Below are positions 35,529 to 44,000 of a stretch of 64,000 nucleotides of DNA, in pieces (within the stretch, counting starts at the first letter, position 1; every line of letters begins with the position of its first letter). Position numbers and translations under genes: made by a program. The notes under the pieces were generated by a model. That model made no database searches. It saw nothing but the letters and a program-made list of their open reading frames with translations, and was not told the origin of the DNA. The stretch is from an uncultured Desulfuromonas sp. (lineage in GTDB: Bacteria; Desulfobacterota; Desulfuromonadia; Desulfuromonadales; Desulfuromonadaceae), in NCBI RefSeq assembly GCF_963666745.1, contig NZ_OY762961.1:422001-486000 (forward strand), read 5' to 3'.

Positions 35529-36988
35529 CAGTTATCTCGCTTTCTACCGAACCAGGTCCGGTGATAAAAGAAAATCAGCCAGGCCGTGCATTCCAGGCGG
35601 CCGAGGAACATATCGACGCACAGCACCCCTTTAAGGAAATTGGGCAGATCCGGCCCGGTGACGCCGGTGGACAGGCCAACGGTTGCGGTGGCGGAGACCA
35701 CGTCGAACAGGGCATTGAGCGGATCGTAGCCGTAGGCGACGAACGGCAGCCACGACAGCACCACGGCGCCGATGAACAGCAGGATGATCATCAGCGCATC
35801 CTGAACGTCGTCACCTTCGAGAATCTTTTTCCCCACTTTTTGCCGCAACACCGTGTTGGGCGGCACGCTCATGGTGCGCACGAAATGGCGGATCAAGGTC
35901 AGCACCACCAGCAGCCGCAGCAGTTTAAAGCCACCGGCCGTCGAACCGACGCCGCCGCCGATGAGCATGGCCAGGATCAGCAGCAGCTTTGAGCCGGGAT
36001 CGAGTGTGCCCGGATCAAGGCTGGAAAAGCCCGCCGTGGTCTGGGCCGAGCACACCATCAGTGGCGCATGATGCAGGGCGGTTTCCCAAGGCGTACCGGT
36101 GCTCCACATCGATAGAGTGACCAACGCCGTGAACACCAGCAGCAAGGTCGCCAGTAAACGGATCTCCACATTGTCGAGCAACGGGCGCAAGCCGTTGCGC
36201 CAGGTCTGATGATACAGCGCCAGCGGCAGAGCACCGGCCAGCGTGGCCAAGGTGACCACCCATGCCAGACGGACATGGGGCAGATCGGCAAAGCTGCCCG
36301 AGGTGGGGGCGAAGCCGCCGGTGGAGACGGCGGAAAGGATATACAGTACGCCGTCGCGTAGCGACCCGCCGAGCAACAGCCACAGGCTGATGCCAACCAG
36401 AGTCAAGATGCTATAGACGATGATCACCCGTCGCGCATGTGCGCGGGTCCCACCGACCAAATCATCCGGCTCATCCATAGCTGCCAGACGCAGGGCTGAC
36501 AGGCCGGGGCGTAGCACCAATGCCAGGGAGAAGACAACAATGCCCAATCCGCCGTACCATTGCATCCAGGCACGGGAAAAGGTGAAAATCAACGGCTTGC
36601 CCTCCATGCCGGGCAGGGTGCTGAGACCGGTGGTGGTCACCGCAGACACGGTTTCAAACAGGGCATCCATAAAGGCAACGCCGGACACCAGTAACGGGAT
36701 GGTCATGATAAACGGCACCACCAGAAATACCAGTGACGCCAGAACCATCGCTTCATTCATTTGCATGCGCTGGGAAACATGAAGGCGTTTCAGCACCAGC
36801 CAAGCCAGCAGCAACGCAACAATGATCAGGGCGTAACTCAGAGAAATGTGTCCGTCTGGCGCTGAGAACAGTGAAACCCCAAATGTGACCAGGTTGAGTG
36901 CGGCCATGATCAGGCAGAACTGGCCGAAATAATGGCCGATCAGCTTGGGGCGTACCGCAAAAAAAAGTTCACTGCCGGGTTGGGACAT
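35528..36988 (-). CDS. trkH: TrkH-type potassium transporter, membrane subunit
   Basis: Polytopic inner-membrane potassium transporter (486 aa) with four M1-P-M2 repeats. Selectivity-filter loops are recognisable: VSAVTTTGLSTL, LSAVSTGGFAP, SAQTTAGFSSL and VSATATVGLSTG. GGGVGSTAGGFKLLR before the third-fourth repeat is typical of the family. The ATG at 36988 has AGGAG upstream; a longer frame to 37030 was rejected. First gene of the trkH-trkA operon. Confidence 0.94.
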   Translation of the reverse strand: MSQPGSELFFAVRPKLIGHYFGQFCLIMAALNLVTFGVSLFSAPDGHISLSYALIIVALLLAWLVLKRLHVSQRMQMNEAMVLASLVFLVVPFIMTIPLLVSGVAFMDALFETVSAVTTTGLSTLPGMEGKPLIFTFSRAWMQWYGGLGIVVFSLALVLRPGLSALRLAAMDEPDDLVGGTRAHARRVIIVYSILTLVGISLWLLLGGSLRDGVLYILSAVSTGGFAPTSGSFADLPHVRLAWVVTLATLAGALPLALYHQTWRNGLRPLLDNVEIRLLATLLLVFTALVTLSMWSTGTPWETALHHAPLMVCSAQTTAGFSSLDPGTLDPGSKLLLILAMLIGGGVGSTAGGFKLLRLLVVLTLIRHFVRTMSVPPNTVLRQKVGKKILEGDDVQDALMIILLFIGAVVLSWLPFVAYGYDPLNALFDVVSATATVGLSTGVTGPDLPNFLKGVLCVDMFLGRLECTAWLIFFYHRTWFGRKRDN

Positions 36989-37186
36989 AGGGGCTCCTGA
37001 ACAGGTTGCTCTTGACACGAACCGCTGCAAACCTGTTATGGTATCTTGTAAACAGAGCCTCCCGAAGGGGGATGCTCTGTCGGTTCATGAATAAGTCTAC
37101 CACCGATTGCCGCGATGTAAGCTTTGAGTCCGGTTTTAGCAGGACAGAGTAAATTCAGGCGATCACACTTCAGGAGATGATACTCT

Positions 37187-37468
37187 ATGATGAACCCGAC
37201 CATTGGCTTTTTTGTCGTCATGGTAACTGTCCTTAGTCTGGCCCTGACCGGTTGTGAAAAGGAAGGACCGGCTGAACAGGCGGGCAAAAAAATTGATGAA
37301 ACCATCGAGCAGACCAGTGAAGCGGTCGAAGAAACGATCAACCCGGAAGGTGTTTTTGAAAAGGCCGGAGAAATGGTCGATGATGCTGTCGAAACGGTCA
37401 AAGAAAGTGCTGCCGAGGTCAAAGAGGATGTAAAAGAAGCTCTCGAAGAACATCAGGAGCATAAATAA
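37187..37468 (+). CDS. Small acidic lipoprotein with amphipathic helical repeats
   Basis: 93 aa. The signal ends in LTGC, lipid-modified Cys23. The mature part is a chain of charged heptad-like helices (GKKIDETIEQTSEAVEETI, AGEMVDDAVETVKESAAEV, KEDVKEALEEHQEHK), reminiscent of apolipoprotein/LEA-like or YjbJ/CsbD-type stress peptides. AGGAG precedes the ATG at 37187. It is followed within 16 nt by a Pmp3-family gene, and this pairing suggests an envelope-stress operon. Confidence 0.8.
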   Translation: MMNPTIGFFVVMVTVLSLALTGCEKEGPAEQAGKKIDETIEQTSEAVEETINPEGVFEKAGEMVDDAVETVKESAAEVKEDVKEALEEHQEHK

Positions 37469-37483
37469 AAAAGGAGTAAATGG

Positions 37484-37642
37484 ATGGATCTCATTCGGAT
37501 TCTATGCGCGATTTTACTTCCGCCGTTGGGAGTGTTTCTTCAGGTCGGCATCGGTTGGCCGTTTTGGATCAATATTTTGCTGACTTTGTTTGGCTATATT
37601 CCCGGTATCGTGCATGCAGTGTGGGTGATTGCCAAGAAGTAG
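37484..37642 (+). CDS. YqaE/Pmp3-family small membrane protein
   Basis: 52-residue hydrophobic peptide with two membrane helices. The family signature is clear: ILCAILLPPLGVFLQVG followed by WINILLTLFGYIPGIVHAVWVI. Pmp3 homologues influence membrane potential and salt or cold tolerance. It is too short for most gene callers. The ATG at 37484 lies 7 nt after AAGGAG. An overlapping frame starting 4 nt earlier has no family similarity. Co-directional with the preceding lipoprotein gene. Confidence 0.9.
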   Translation: MDLIRILCAILLPPLGVFLQVGIGWPFWINILLTLFGYIPGIVHAVWVIAKK

Positions 37643-38116
37643 TTTGTTTAATATTGATTTGTTCGTAAATTGGGGTGGGGTTTGCTTTGGCGAGCTCCAC
37701 CTTTTTGCATTTGGGGGGTATGCACTTGACTTGTTTTTCGCTCTGTTGAACGGGAGGGCTTGAGAGCTAAATAATACGCGACTGCAGGGTGGGCACCGTC
37801 CCACCCGTTAGATCGGTGTCACGGAAAAAATAGAGTCCGCCACAAGACCGTTATCAACGTTTTACGCCACAGCTGATGATGCCCACGATTCGCCGACCTA
37901 AAGGGCGGCGAGCCGGATATGCAACGCATAACGGAAACAGACGCAGTGTCGGTTAGTCTAGGTTCAGGAGAAGTTCAGCTGGTTTTTGCATACTTTTGAG
38001 CGGCCAGTCAAAAGTATGTCGGCTGCCGGGACGAAACCCGGCGACCTTGACGTTGACCTTGGTCTTCAAACACCCAGGGAGAACTGCTAACCACAGCTCT
38101 CCCTGAGTGTTTCTAA
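37643..38116. other. Gene-free region with structured repeat
   Basis: 474 bp between the convergent Pmp3 and FeoB-accessory genes. It contains copy C of the structured repeat (37751-38065). A short GC-rich inverted sequence, ACTCAGGGAGA.. near 38070-38108, could be a terminator for the feo operon. No other gene was seen. Confidence 0.55.
37751..38065 (+). repeat. 315-bp structured dispersed repeat, copy C
   Basis: Nearly identical to copy A (31401-31714, inverted). It contains four hairpins: GGGTGGG/CCCACCC, CGCCG/CGGCG, CATACTTTTGA/TCAAAAGTATG and CCGGG/CCCGG. The ends carry no obvious terminal inverted repeat or target-site duplication. Confidence 0.92.
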
Positions 38117-38290
38117 TTAATGGTGCTGCCCCTGGCAACATCCCCCAGACTCCTGTCCACCACCGCAACACGATCCCCCTGATCCGCATGAACATCCACC
38201 ACTGCCATTCTTCTGGCGACGCAACGTCCGAATCAGATAAAACGCGGCGATGACAACAACGCTAATGGTCAGAAAAAGATCTAAACTCAT
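38117..38290 (-). CDS. FeoB-associated Cys-rich membrane protein
   Basis: 57 aa and missed by length-limited gene calls. An N-terminal membrane helix (LFLTISVVVIAAFYLI) is followed by a basic stretch RTLRRQKN. The Cys-rich tail GGCSCGSGGSCCGGG..GGCCQ could hold Fe(II) or a cluster. Members of this family lie directly after feoB, as here, where the gap is 11 nt. The ATG at 38290 has AAAGGAGAA just upstream. It probably assists ferrous iron delivery at the inner membrane. Confidence 0.9.
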   Translation of the reverse strand: MSLDLFLTISVVVIAAFYLIRTLRRQKNGSGGCSCGSGGSCCGGGQESGGCCQGQHH

Positions 38291-38301
38291 ATCGTTCTCC
38301 T

Positions 38302-40464
38302 TTAACTTAATAATCGGGTGCCGACCTGATAAACCGCCACCGCCATACCGAAGCCCAGTGCGGTATTAAACACCGTTGAAAACAGCGCCCAACCCCACGA
38401 CGACTCCTTGGCCATGGTGACCACGGTGACGAAGCACGGGGCATAGAGCAAGACGAAGATGATCAGCGAGATGGCCGTGTACTTGTTCCATGTCGGGTCC
38501 GTGGCAATCTGATGCGACAAGGGGGCGGCATCTTCGGGATCGATCTCACCGAGAGAGTACGCGGTGCCGAAGGTGGAAACAATGACCTCTTTAGCGGCAA
38601 AACCACCGACCAGCGCAATGTTGGTGCGCCAGTCAAATCCGGCCCACTGGCTGACCGGCTCAAAGAAGCTGCCGATCTGCCCGGCGACGGAATAGCGCAG
38701 GGTTTCTTGAGCTTCGTGGTTGTTAATCTCGTCAATGAGCGCGCTGCGTTGTTCCATGTCTGTCATCTGATTGGCGACGGCAATACGTTGTTGGTCATAG
38801 GCGGCAATCTGCTCGTCCGGCAAGCCGGGGAAGGTCATGGCCGCCCACAGCAGAATCGACACCGCCAAAATCACGGTACCGGCTTTGCGAATGTATTGCC
38901 AGACCCGCTCCCAGGTGTGAATTAGTACGCCGCGCAGGGTCGGCAGACGATAGGGCGGCAACTCCATGACAAACGGGGTCGGTTCGCCCTTGATGATGGT
39001 GGAACGCAGCAGTTTGGAAACCAGCAGAGCCATGGCCCAGGCGCCCAGAGTGATCGAAAACATGATTTGTGCTTCGTTTTCGCTGAAAAAGGCCGCAATG
39101 AGCAGCAGGAACACCGGCAGCTTGGCGCCGCACGGCATGAACGGCGCGGTGATCAGGGTGGCGAGTTTTTCCTTGGGGCTGCGCAGGGTGCGAGTGGCCA
39201 TCACGCCGGGTACGGCGCAACCACCCATGATGCCGCCAGAGATGATAAACGGCATGGCCGAGCAGCCGTGCAGACCAAACATGCGCAACACGCGGTCAAG
39301 CATGTAGGCGACCCTTGCCATGTAGCCGGAATCTTCGAGGAAGGCGATCATCAGGAACATGATGGCGATCAACGGCACAAAGCCCATGACGCCGCCAACG
39401 CCGTCAATGACACCGGAGACAATTAATGATTGCAGCATGCCTTCCGGGATCAGCGCCGTGGCCGTCTCGCCGAGCCAGCCAAAAAAGCTTTCAAACCAGC
39501 CCATGGGGACTTCCCCAAGGGTAAAGGTGATTTGGAACATGGCGTAGAGCACGCCGAACATGATCAGTGGACCAAACAGGCGATTGGTGAGCACATTATC
39601 CAGCTTTTCGGTCAGCTCTTTGCGGTTTTCCTGTTGGGGGCGTTCAACGATGCCCTGGCGCAAGATAGAGTTGATCAGTCCGTAACGGTAGTCGGCAATG
39701 AGGGCTTCCGGTGTGGTGTTGAGGGTCGTACGGCAATGTGTATCCACCTCGCGGACCATCTCTTCGAGCTCGAAAGCAACGCTGCCAAGAGTGCGTCCAG
39801 CGGTAACAATCTCATCGTCGTTTTCGAGATATTTCAGGGCGACCCAGCGGGCCGGATAGCGATTGGTCATGAAGCGCGCCGCTTCAATTTTTTCCACCAT
39901 GGCGTCCAGCGCCACATCGAGGTCTGCTCCGTAGGAAATTTTAAGCGGTTGCCAGGAACCCCCACGCTCCGCAGCGTACAGCAACGCTTTTTCCAGCATC
40001 TCTTTTTTGCCTTCACCGGAACGGGCGATAGTTTCCACCACCGGGCATTTAAGGAGTGTGGCGAGTCTTTGCGTGTCGATTCGCAACCCTTTTTTGGCGG
40101 CTTCATCCATCATGTTGAGAGTCAGCATCACCGGGATGCCCAATTCAAAAAACTGAATGGCCAGATAAAGGTGGCGCTCCAGTTTTGTGGCATCGACGAT
40201 GTCTACCACGATGTCCGGTCGTTCATCGACCAGGACTTTACGGGCGACCAGCTCTTCCTGTGAATAAGCGGACAGCGAGTAGCAGCCGGGCAGGTCGACG
40301 ATATTGACGCGGGTGTTGTTCAGGTTGAGGGTGCCTTCTTTACGGTCAACCGTGATGCCGGGATAGTTGCCGACATGCTGACGGGCACCGGTAATGGCAT
40401 TGAACAGGGTGGTTTTGCCGGAGTTGGGGTTGCCGGCCAGAGCAATGGTGGCAGTATGCGTCAT
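38302..40464 (-). CDS. feoB: Ferrous iron transporter FeoB
   Basis: GTPase-linked Fe(II) importer (720 aa). The N-terminal G domain has G1 GNPNSGKTT (residues 11-19), switch GNYPGITVDRKEG, G3 DLPGCYSL and G4 NMMD. A GDI-like helical domain follows, then the polytopic membrane part with two Gate segments, including GGIMGGCAVPGVMATRT and VALVGGFAAKEVIVSTFG, bearing the Cys and Gly residues of the permeation path. Start overlaps the feoA stop by one base (TGATG). Confidence 0.97.
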   Translation of the reverse strand: MTHTATIALAGNPNSGKTTLFNAITGARQHVGNYPGITVDRKEGTLNLNNTRVNIVDLPGCYSLSAYSQEELVARKVLVDERPDIVVDIVDATKLERHLYLAIQFFELGIPVMLTLNMMDEAAKKGLRIDTQRLATLLKCPVVETIARSGEGKKEMLEKALLYAAERGGSWQPLKISYGADLDVALDAMVEKIEAARFMTNRYPARWVALKYLENDDEIVTAGRTLGSVAFELEEMVREVDTHCRTTLNTTPEALIADYRYGLINSILRQGIVERPQQENRKELTEKLDNVLTNRLFGPLIMFGVLYAMFQITFTLGEVPMGWFESFFGWLGETATALIPEGMLQSLIVSGVIDGVGGVMGFVPLIAIMFLMIAFLEDSGYMARVAYMLDRVLRMFGLHGCSAMPFIISGGIMGGCAVPGVMATRTLRSPKEKLATLITAPFMPCGAKLPVFLLLIAAFFSENEAQIMFSITLGAWAMALLVSKLLRSTIIKGEPTPFVMELPPYRLPTLRGVLIHTWERVWQYIRKAGTVILAVSILLWAAMTFPGLPDEQIAAYDQQRIAVANQMTDMEQRSALIDEINNHEAQETLRYSVAGQIGSFFEPVSQWAGFDWRTNIALVGGFAAKEVIVSTFGTAYSLGEIDPEDAAPLSHQIATDPTWNKYTAISLIIFVLLYAPCFVTVVTMAKESSWGWALFSTVFNTALGFGMAVAVYQVGTRLLS

Positions 40465-40703
40465 CAGTTGTTCTCCAATCGTTCGACCATGATGTGGTCG
40501 GCTTCGTTATTGCGCAGGGTAAGGGTGAAGTCGCGTAGACGCAGCGCAACGGGATCTTTCAACGGGGCGCGGCCGGTGACTTCCAGTTCGGTGCCGGGCA
40601 CCAGGCCCATGTCGCGCAGGCGACGGGCCATCTCACCTGAAGCGGACAACTGGGTGATGCGGGCTTTTTCATTGACGTTGAGGGTGCGTAGAGATGATTC
40701 CAT
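40464..40703 (-). CDS. feoA: Ferrous iron transport protein FeoA
   Basis: 79-residue SH3-like cytoplasmic partner of FeoB. The signature LSASGEMARRLRDMGLVPGTELEV followed by APLKDPVALRLRDFTLTLR is typical. The ATG at 40703 has AGGAGG upstream and gives the normal family length; an in-frame extension to 40766 would run through the Fur-like operator. First gene of feoA-feoB-accessory. Confidence 0.93.
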   Translation of the reverse strand: MESSLRTLNVNEKARITQLSASGEMARRLRDMGLVPGTELEVTGRAPLKDPVALRLRDFTLTLRNNEADHIMVERLENN

Positions 40704-40746
40704 TGAGCGATTGACCTCCTGAAACGAATCGTGTCTGAATAGGATA

Positions 40747-40791
40747 TTGAAAATCGTTTTCAACACTAGGCGTGTTTTCGTTTTGTGTCAA
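40747..40791 (-). promoter_or_regulatory. Promoter and Fur-like operator of feoA
   Basis: Leftward TTGACA (40791-40786) and TAGTGT after 17 bp form a plausible promoter. The perfect palindrome TTGAAAATCGTTTTCAA (40747-40763; 7-bp arms) lies directly over its downstream edge. It resembles a 6-1-6 Fur box in size, AT content and position, and the genes it controls are iron importers. Confidence 0.65.
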
Positions 40792-41064
40792 CAGGAAAAT
40801 GAAAGTCTTTATCAATTGGTTAACAGAAAGGTGATGCTGTGGAAGTGATTGGATATCTTGATTGTTTCGATAAGGATGGTTGATTACGGACAGGGCGCAG
40901 CAACGTTAAAAAAACTTGTGTTTCTTTGTCGGTGATGTAACGCTGATGATTTAACGTTAAAATTGTCCTAAATCAGTGAATCTATGGTGGATAAGAGCGT
41001 ACAAAATGGCTTTACGGATTCAGGAATCAAGTTATATCGCTAAGATAGCTCATGGAGGTGGCGC
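40764..41064. other. Intergenic region between divergent feoA and the macroglobulin gene
   Basis: About 300 bp of AT-rich sequence. Beyond the feoA promoter, no clear promoter for the macroglobulin gene was identified. It contains several TTAACG/CGTTAA motifs (around 40907, 40950 and 40961) whose meaning is unclear. Confidence 0.45.
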
Positions 41065-44000
41065 GTGAGAGCATTGTTGAGACTGTTGGGACGTTGTGTG
41101 GCAGGGCTTGTTGGGACTGTGAGCTGGCAGGCGCCACCGTGGTTGACGATTCTCAATCTGCAGCGCCGGGAGAAACCGGGCCGTTTTTATCTCCGTTTGC
41201 TGTTGGCGTTGCTGGTGATTGGCGCTGTCGTTGGCGGTAGCGTCTATTATGCTCTGCTGCCGCAGCCCCTGCAGGTGGTGGCGCGGGTGGATGGCCCCGG
41301 TATTATGGCCAATGATGATCTGGCTACGCCGGATCCACTGGTGATTGACTTTGTCTATGATGATCAGCAGCGCTCTTCTCAGCCGATTCCCGCTGGCACT
41401 CCCTCTGTGGCCCGCATTGATCTGGTCGATCAGCCGGTGGCGGAGGGCATTCGCCTAACGCCCGCTTTGCGCGGCCAATGGCAGTGGCGTGGTGATGCCA
41501 CCCTTGAGTTTACCCCGGAGGAGCCCTGGCCCGCCGGAACGGAGATGACCGTCCAGTTTGATACGACGATCTTCAGTGCCGAAACCCGCCTTGCCGAGCG
41601 CAGCACCACCTTTACCACACCGACGTTTACCGTGACACCGGCTTCCATGACCTTTTACCAGGACCCGCAGCAGTCATCGGTGCGCAAAGTGGTATCGACC
41701 CTGCGTTTTTCCTATCCGGTGGATGAACAGAGTCTGCGTGAGCATATCCGTCTGGGTATGCGTCCGTCGGGGGCTTCGGCGCAAACCGCATTGCAGCCGG
41801 TCAAATTTGAACTCAGCTTTGATAAACGGCAGCGCGAAGCCTATCTCCACTCCATCCCTCTGGCGTTGCCGGATGAAACCAACACCATGCAGCTGCAGGT
41901 TCTGGCCGGTGTCAAGCCAGCCACCGGCGGGGTGGCCAGCGCCGAGGATGTTACGACCAAGGTGGCGATTCCTGATCGCTACAGTTACCTGAAAGTGGCC
42001 CAGGCCCGCTGTCAGATCGTTCGTAACGATCAGCAGGAGCCGCAACAGGTGATCACTCTGGAGTTCACCGATGACATCGAACGTGACGAGCTGCTCGGTA
42101 AATTGAAAGTGTTCGTCCTGCCGAACGCCAACAATCGTTATTGGAGTGGGCCGCGTCAGGTGACCGCTGCTGTGCTTAAGGAATTGCCGCCGGTGAGTCT
42201 GGAGATGATCGATAATCCGCGTCAGGCCGCCAAGCTCTATAACTTTGTCATCGATGTCGAGCAAGACCGCCAGCTCTATCTGCGCATCGGTGAAGGGCTG
42301 ACCTCGATCAATGATTTTGTCCACAGTTCGTTCTACGATACCGTGTTGCGGGCAGCGGATTATCCGCAGGAGATCAGCATCATGGGCGAGGGGGCAATGT
42401 TGTCACGCTCGGGCGCCCATCAGCTCAGTCTGCTGGCCCGAGGCCTCAAAGCGGTCAAGGTGGATGTGGGGAAACTGCTGCCGCAGCAGATCAACCATCT
42501 GGTCAGCCAGAGTCGCGGCGATATCAAGGACGGCTACTTCAGCAATTACAATTTTGATGAAAACAACATCACTGCACTCAACGAGCAGATTTTGCCGCTG
42601 CAGAAGATTCATCCGGCTAAAGCCAATTATGCCGCCGTGGATCTCAGCAGCTATCTGCCCGATCGGCAGGATCAGTTCGGCCTGTTTTTCATCACCGTCA
42701 CCGGCTGGGATCCGGTCAATAAACGGGAACTTGGCCATATTCGTGACCGGCGGGTGATTCTGGTCACCGATCTCGGTTTGCTGGTTAAGGATCAGGCTGA
42801 CGACAGTCATCTGTTGTTTGTCCAGTCGATCCGCACGGGCAAGCCGGTGGCCGGGGCCAAGGTGCGTCTGCTCGGCCGGAACGGGGTGCCGCTGTTTGAG
42901 CGTACGACTGGCAGCGATGGCAAGGTCAGCTTCCCCAGCACCAAAGGATTTCAAGAGTCCCAACAGCCCACGGCCTATGTGGTGGAGTCGGCTGGCGATC
43001 TGTCGTTTATCCCCTTTGCCCGTTATCAACGCCAGCTCAACTACTCGTCGTTCAATGTCGGCGGGGTGCGCTCCAACCAGCACCGCCGCGATACTCTCAA
43101 TGCGTTTCTGTTTACCGACCGTGGCATCTACCGCCCCGGCGACACCGCGCATCTCGGTTTTATCGTCAAAGACAACCAGCTTGATAATGTTGAGGGGGTT
43201 CCCGTTGAGGTGGCGGTACGCTCGCCGCGCGGCAACGAGGTGTGGTCGCAGCGGCTGATGCTGCCGCAGATGGGTTTTTTTGATCAGGCGTTTGACTCGC
43301 AGCCGACTTCCGAAACCGGCACCTATCAGGTGGCGCTGTATCTGGTGCGCGACGATAAATATCGCGACCGCATGATCGGTTCCGGCAATTTCCGCATTGA
43401 GGAGTTCCAGCCCGACACCCTGAAAATTGAAAGTCGCTTGCTCGATGTGCCGAATAAAGGCTGGAGTACCGTGGAGAAGTTGACCGCCAAGGTCCATCTG
43501 CGCAATCTGTTCGGCACCGCCGCGCAGCAGCGTAAAGTGACCGGACGCCTGCAGGTGACGCCGACACGGTTCAATTTCCGCGACTATAAGGGCTTTGTAT
43601 TTACCGATCCCTATTATGACCCGGAGCAGGCGGCGTTGTCCGTGAATGAAGCTCTGGACAGCGTCACCACCGATAACGACGGTGTAGCCCGCTTTGAATT
43701 GCCGTTGGAGCGCTTTGCCCGCGGCACCTATCAACTGACCCTGACCGTGGAAGGCTTTGAGCCGGGGGGCGGGCGCAGTGTGACGACGCAGAATCGCACC
43801 CTGATCTCGCCTTGTACTACGTTGCTGGGTTACAAGAGCGATGGCGCGTTGAATTACATCCACAAAGACAAGCCGCGCAGCCTGGAACTGGTCGCCCTCA
43901 ACAACGAACTGACCCCGGTGGCGGTGGACAATCTTCAGGTGCGACTGATCACCGTGGAAACCCTGTCTACACTGGTCAAGCAGCCCAACGGCACGTTTAA

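Noticed and set aside
31401-38065. The 315-bp repeats as insertion sequences
   Set aside because: No transposase frame, terminal inverted repeats or target-site duplications could be seen in any copy.
37953-38195. 80-codon leftward frame across repeat copy C and the FeoB-accessory gene
   Set aside because: It is another frame of the Cys-rich FeoB-accessory gene and the repeat. The 57-residue frame at 38117-38290 has the membrane helix, Cys tail and ribosome-binding site.
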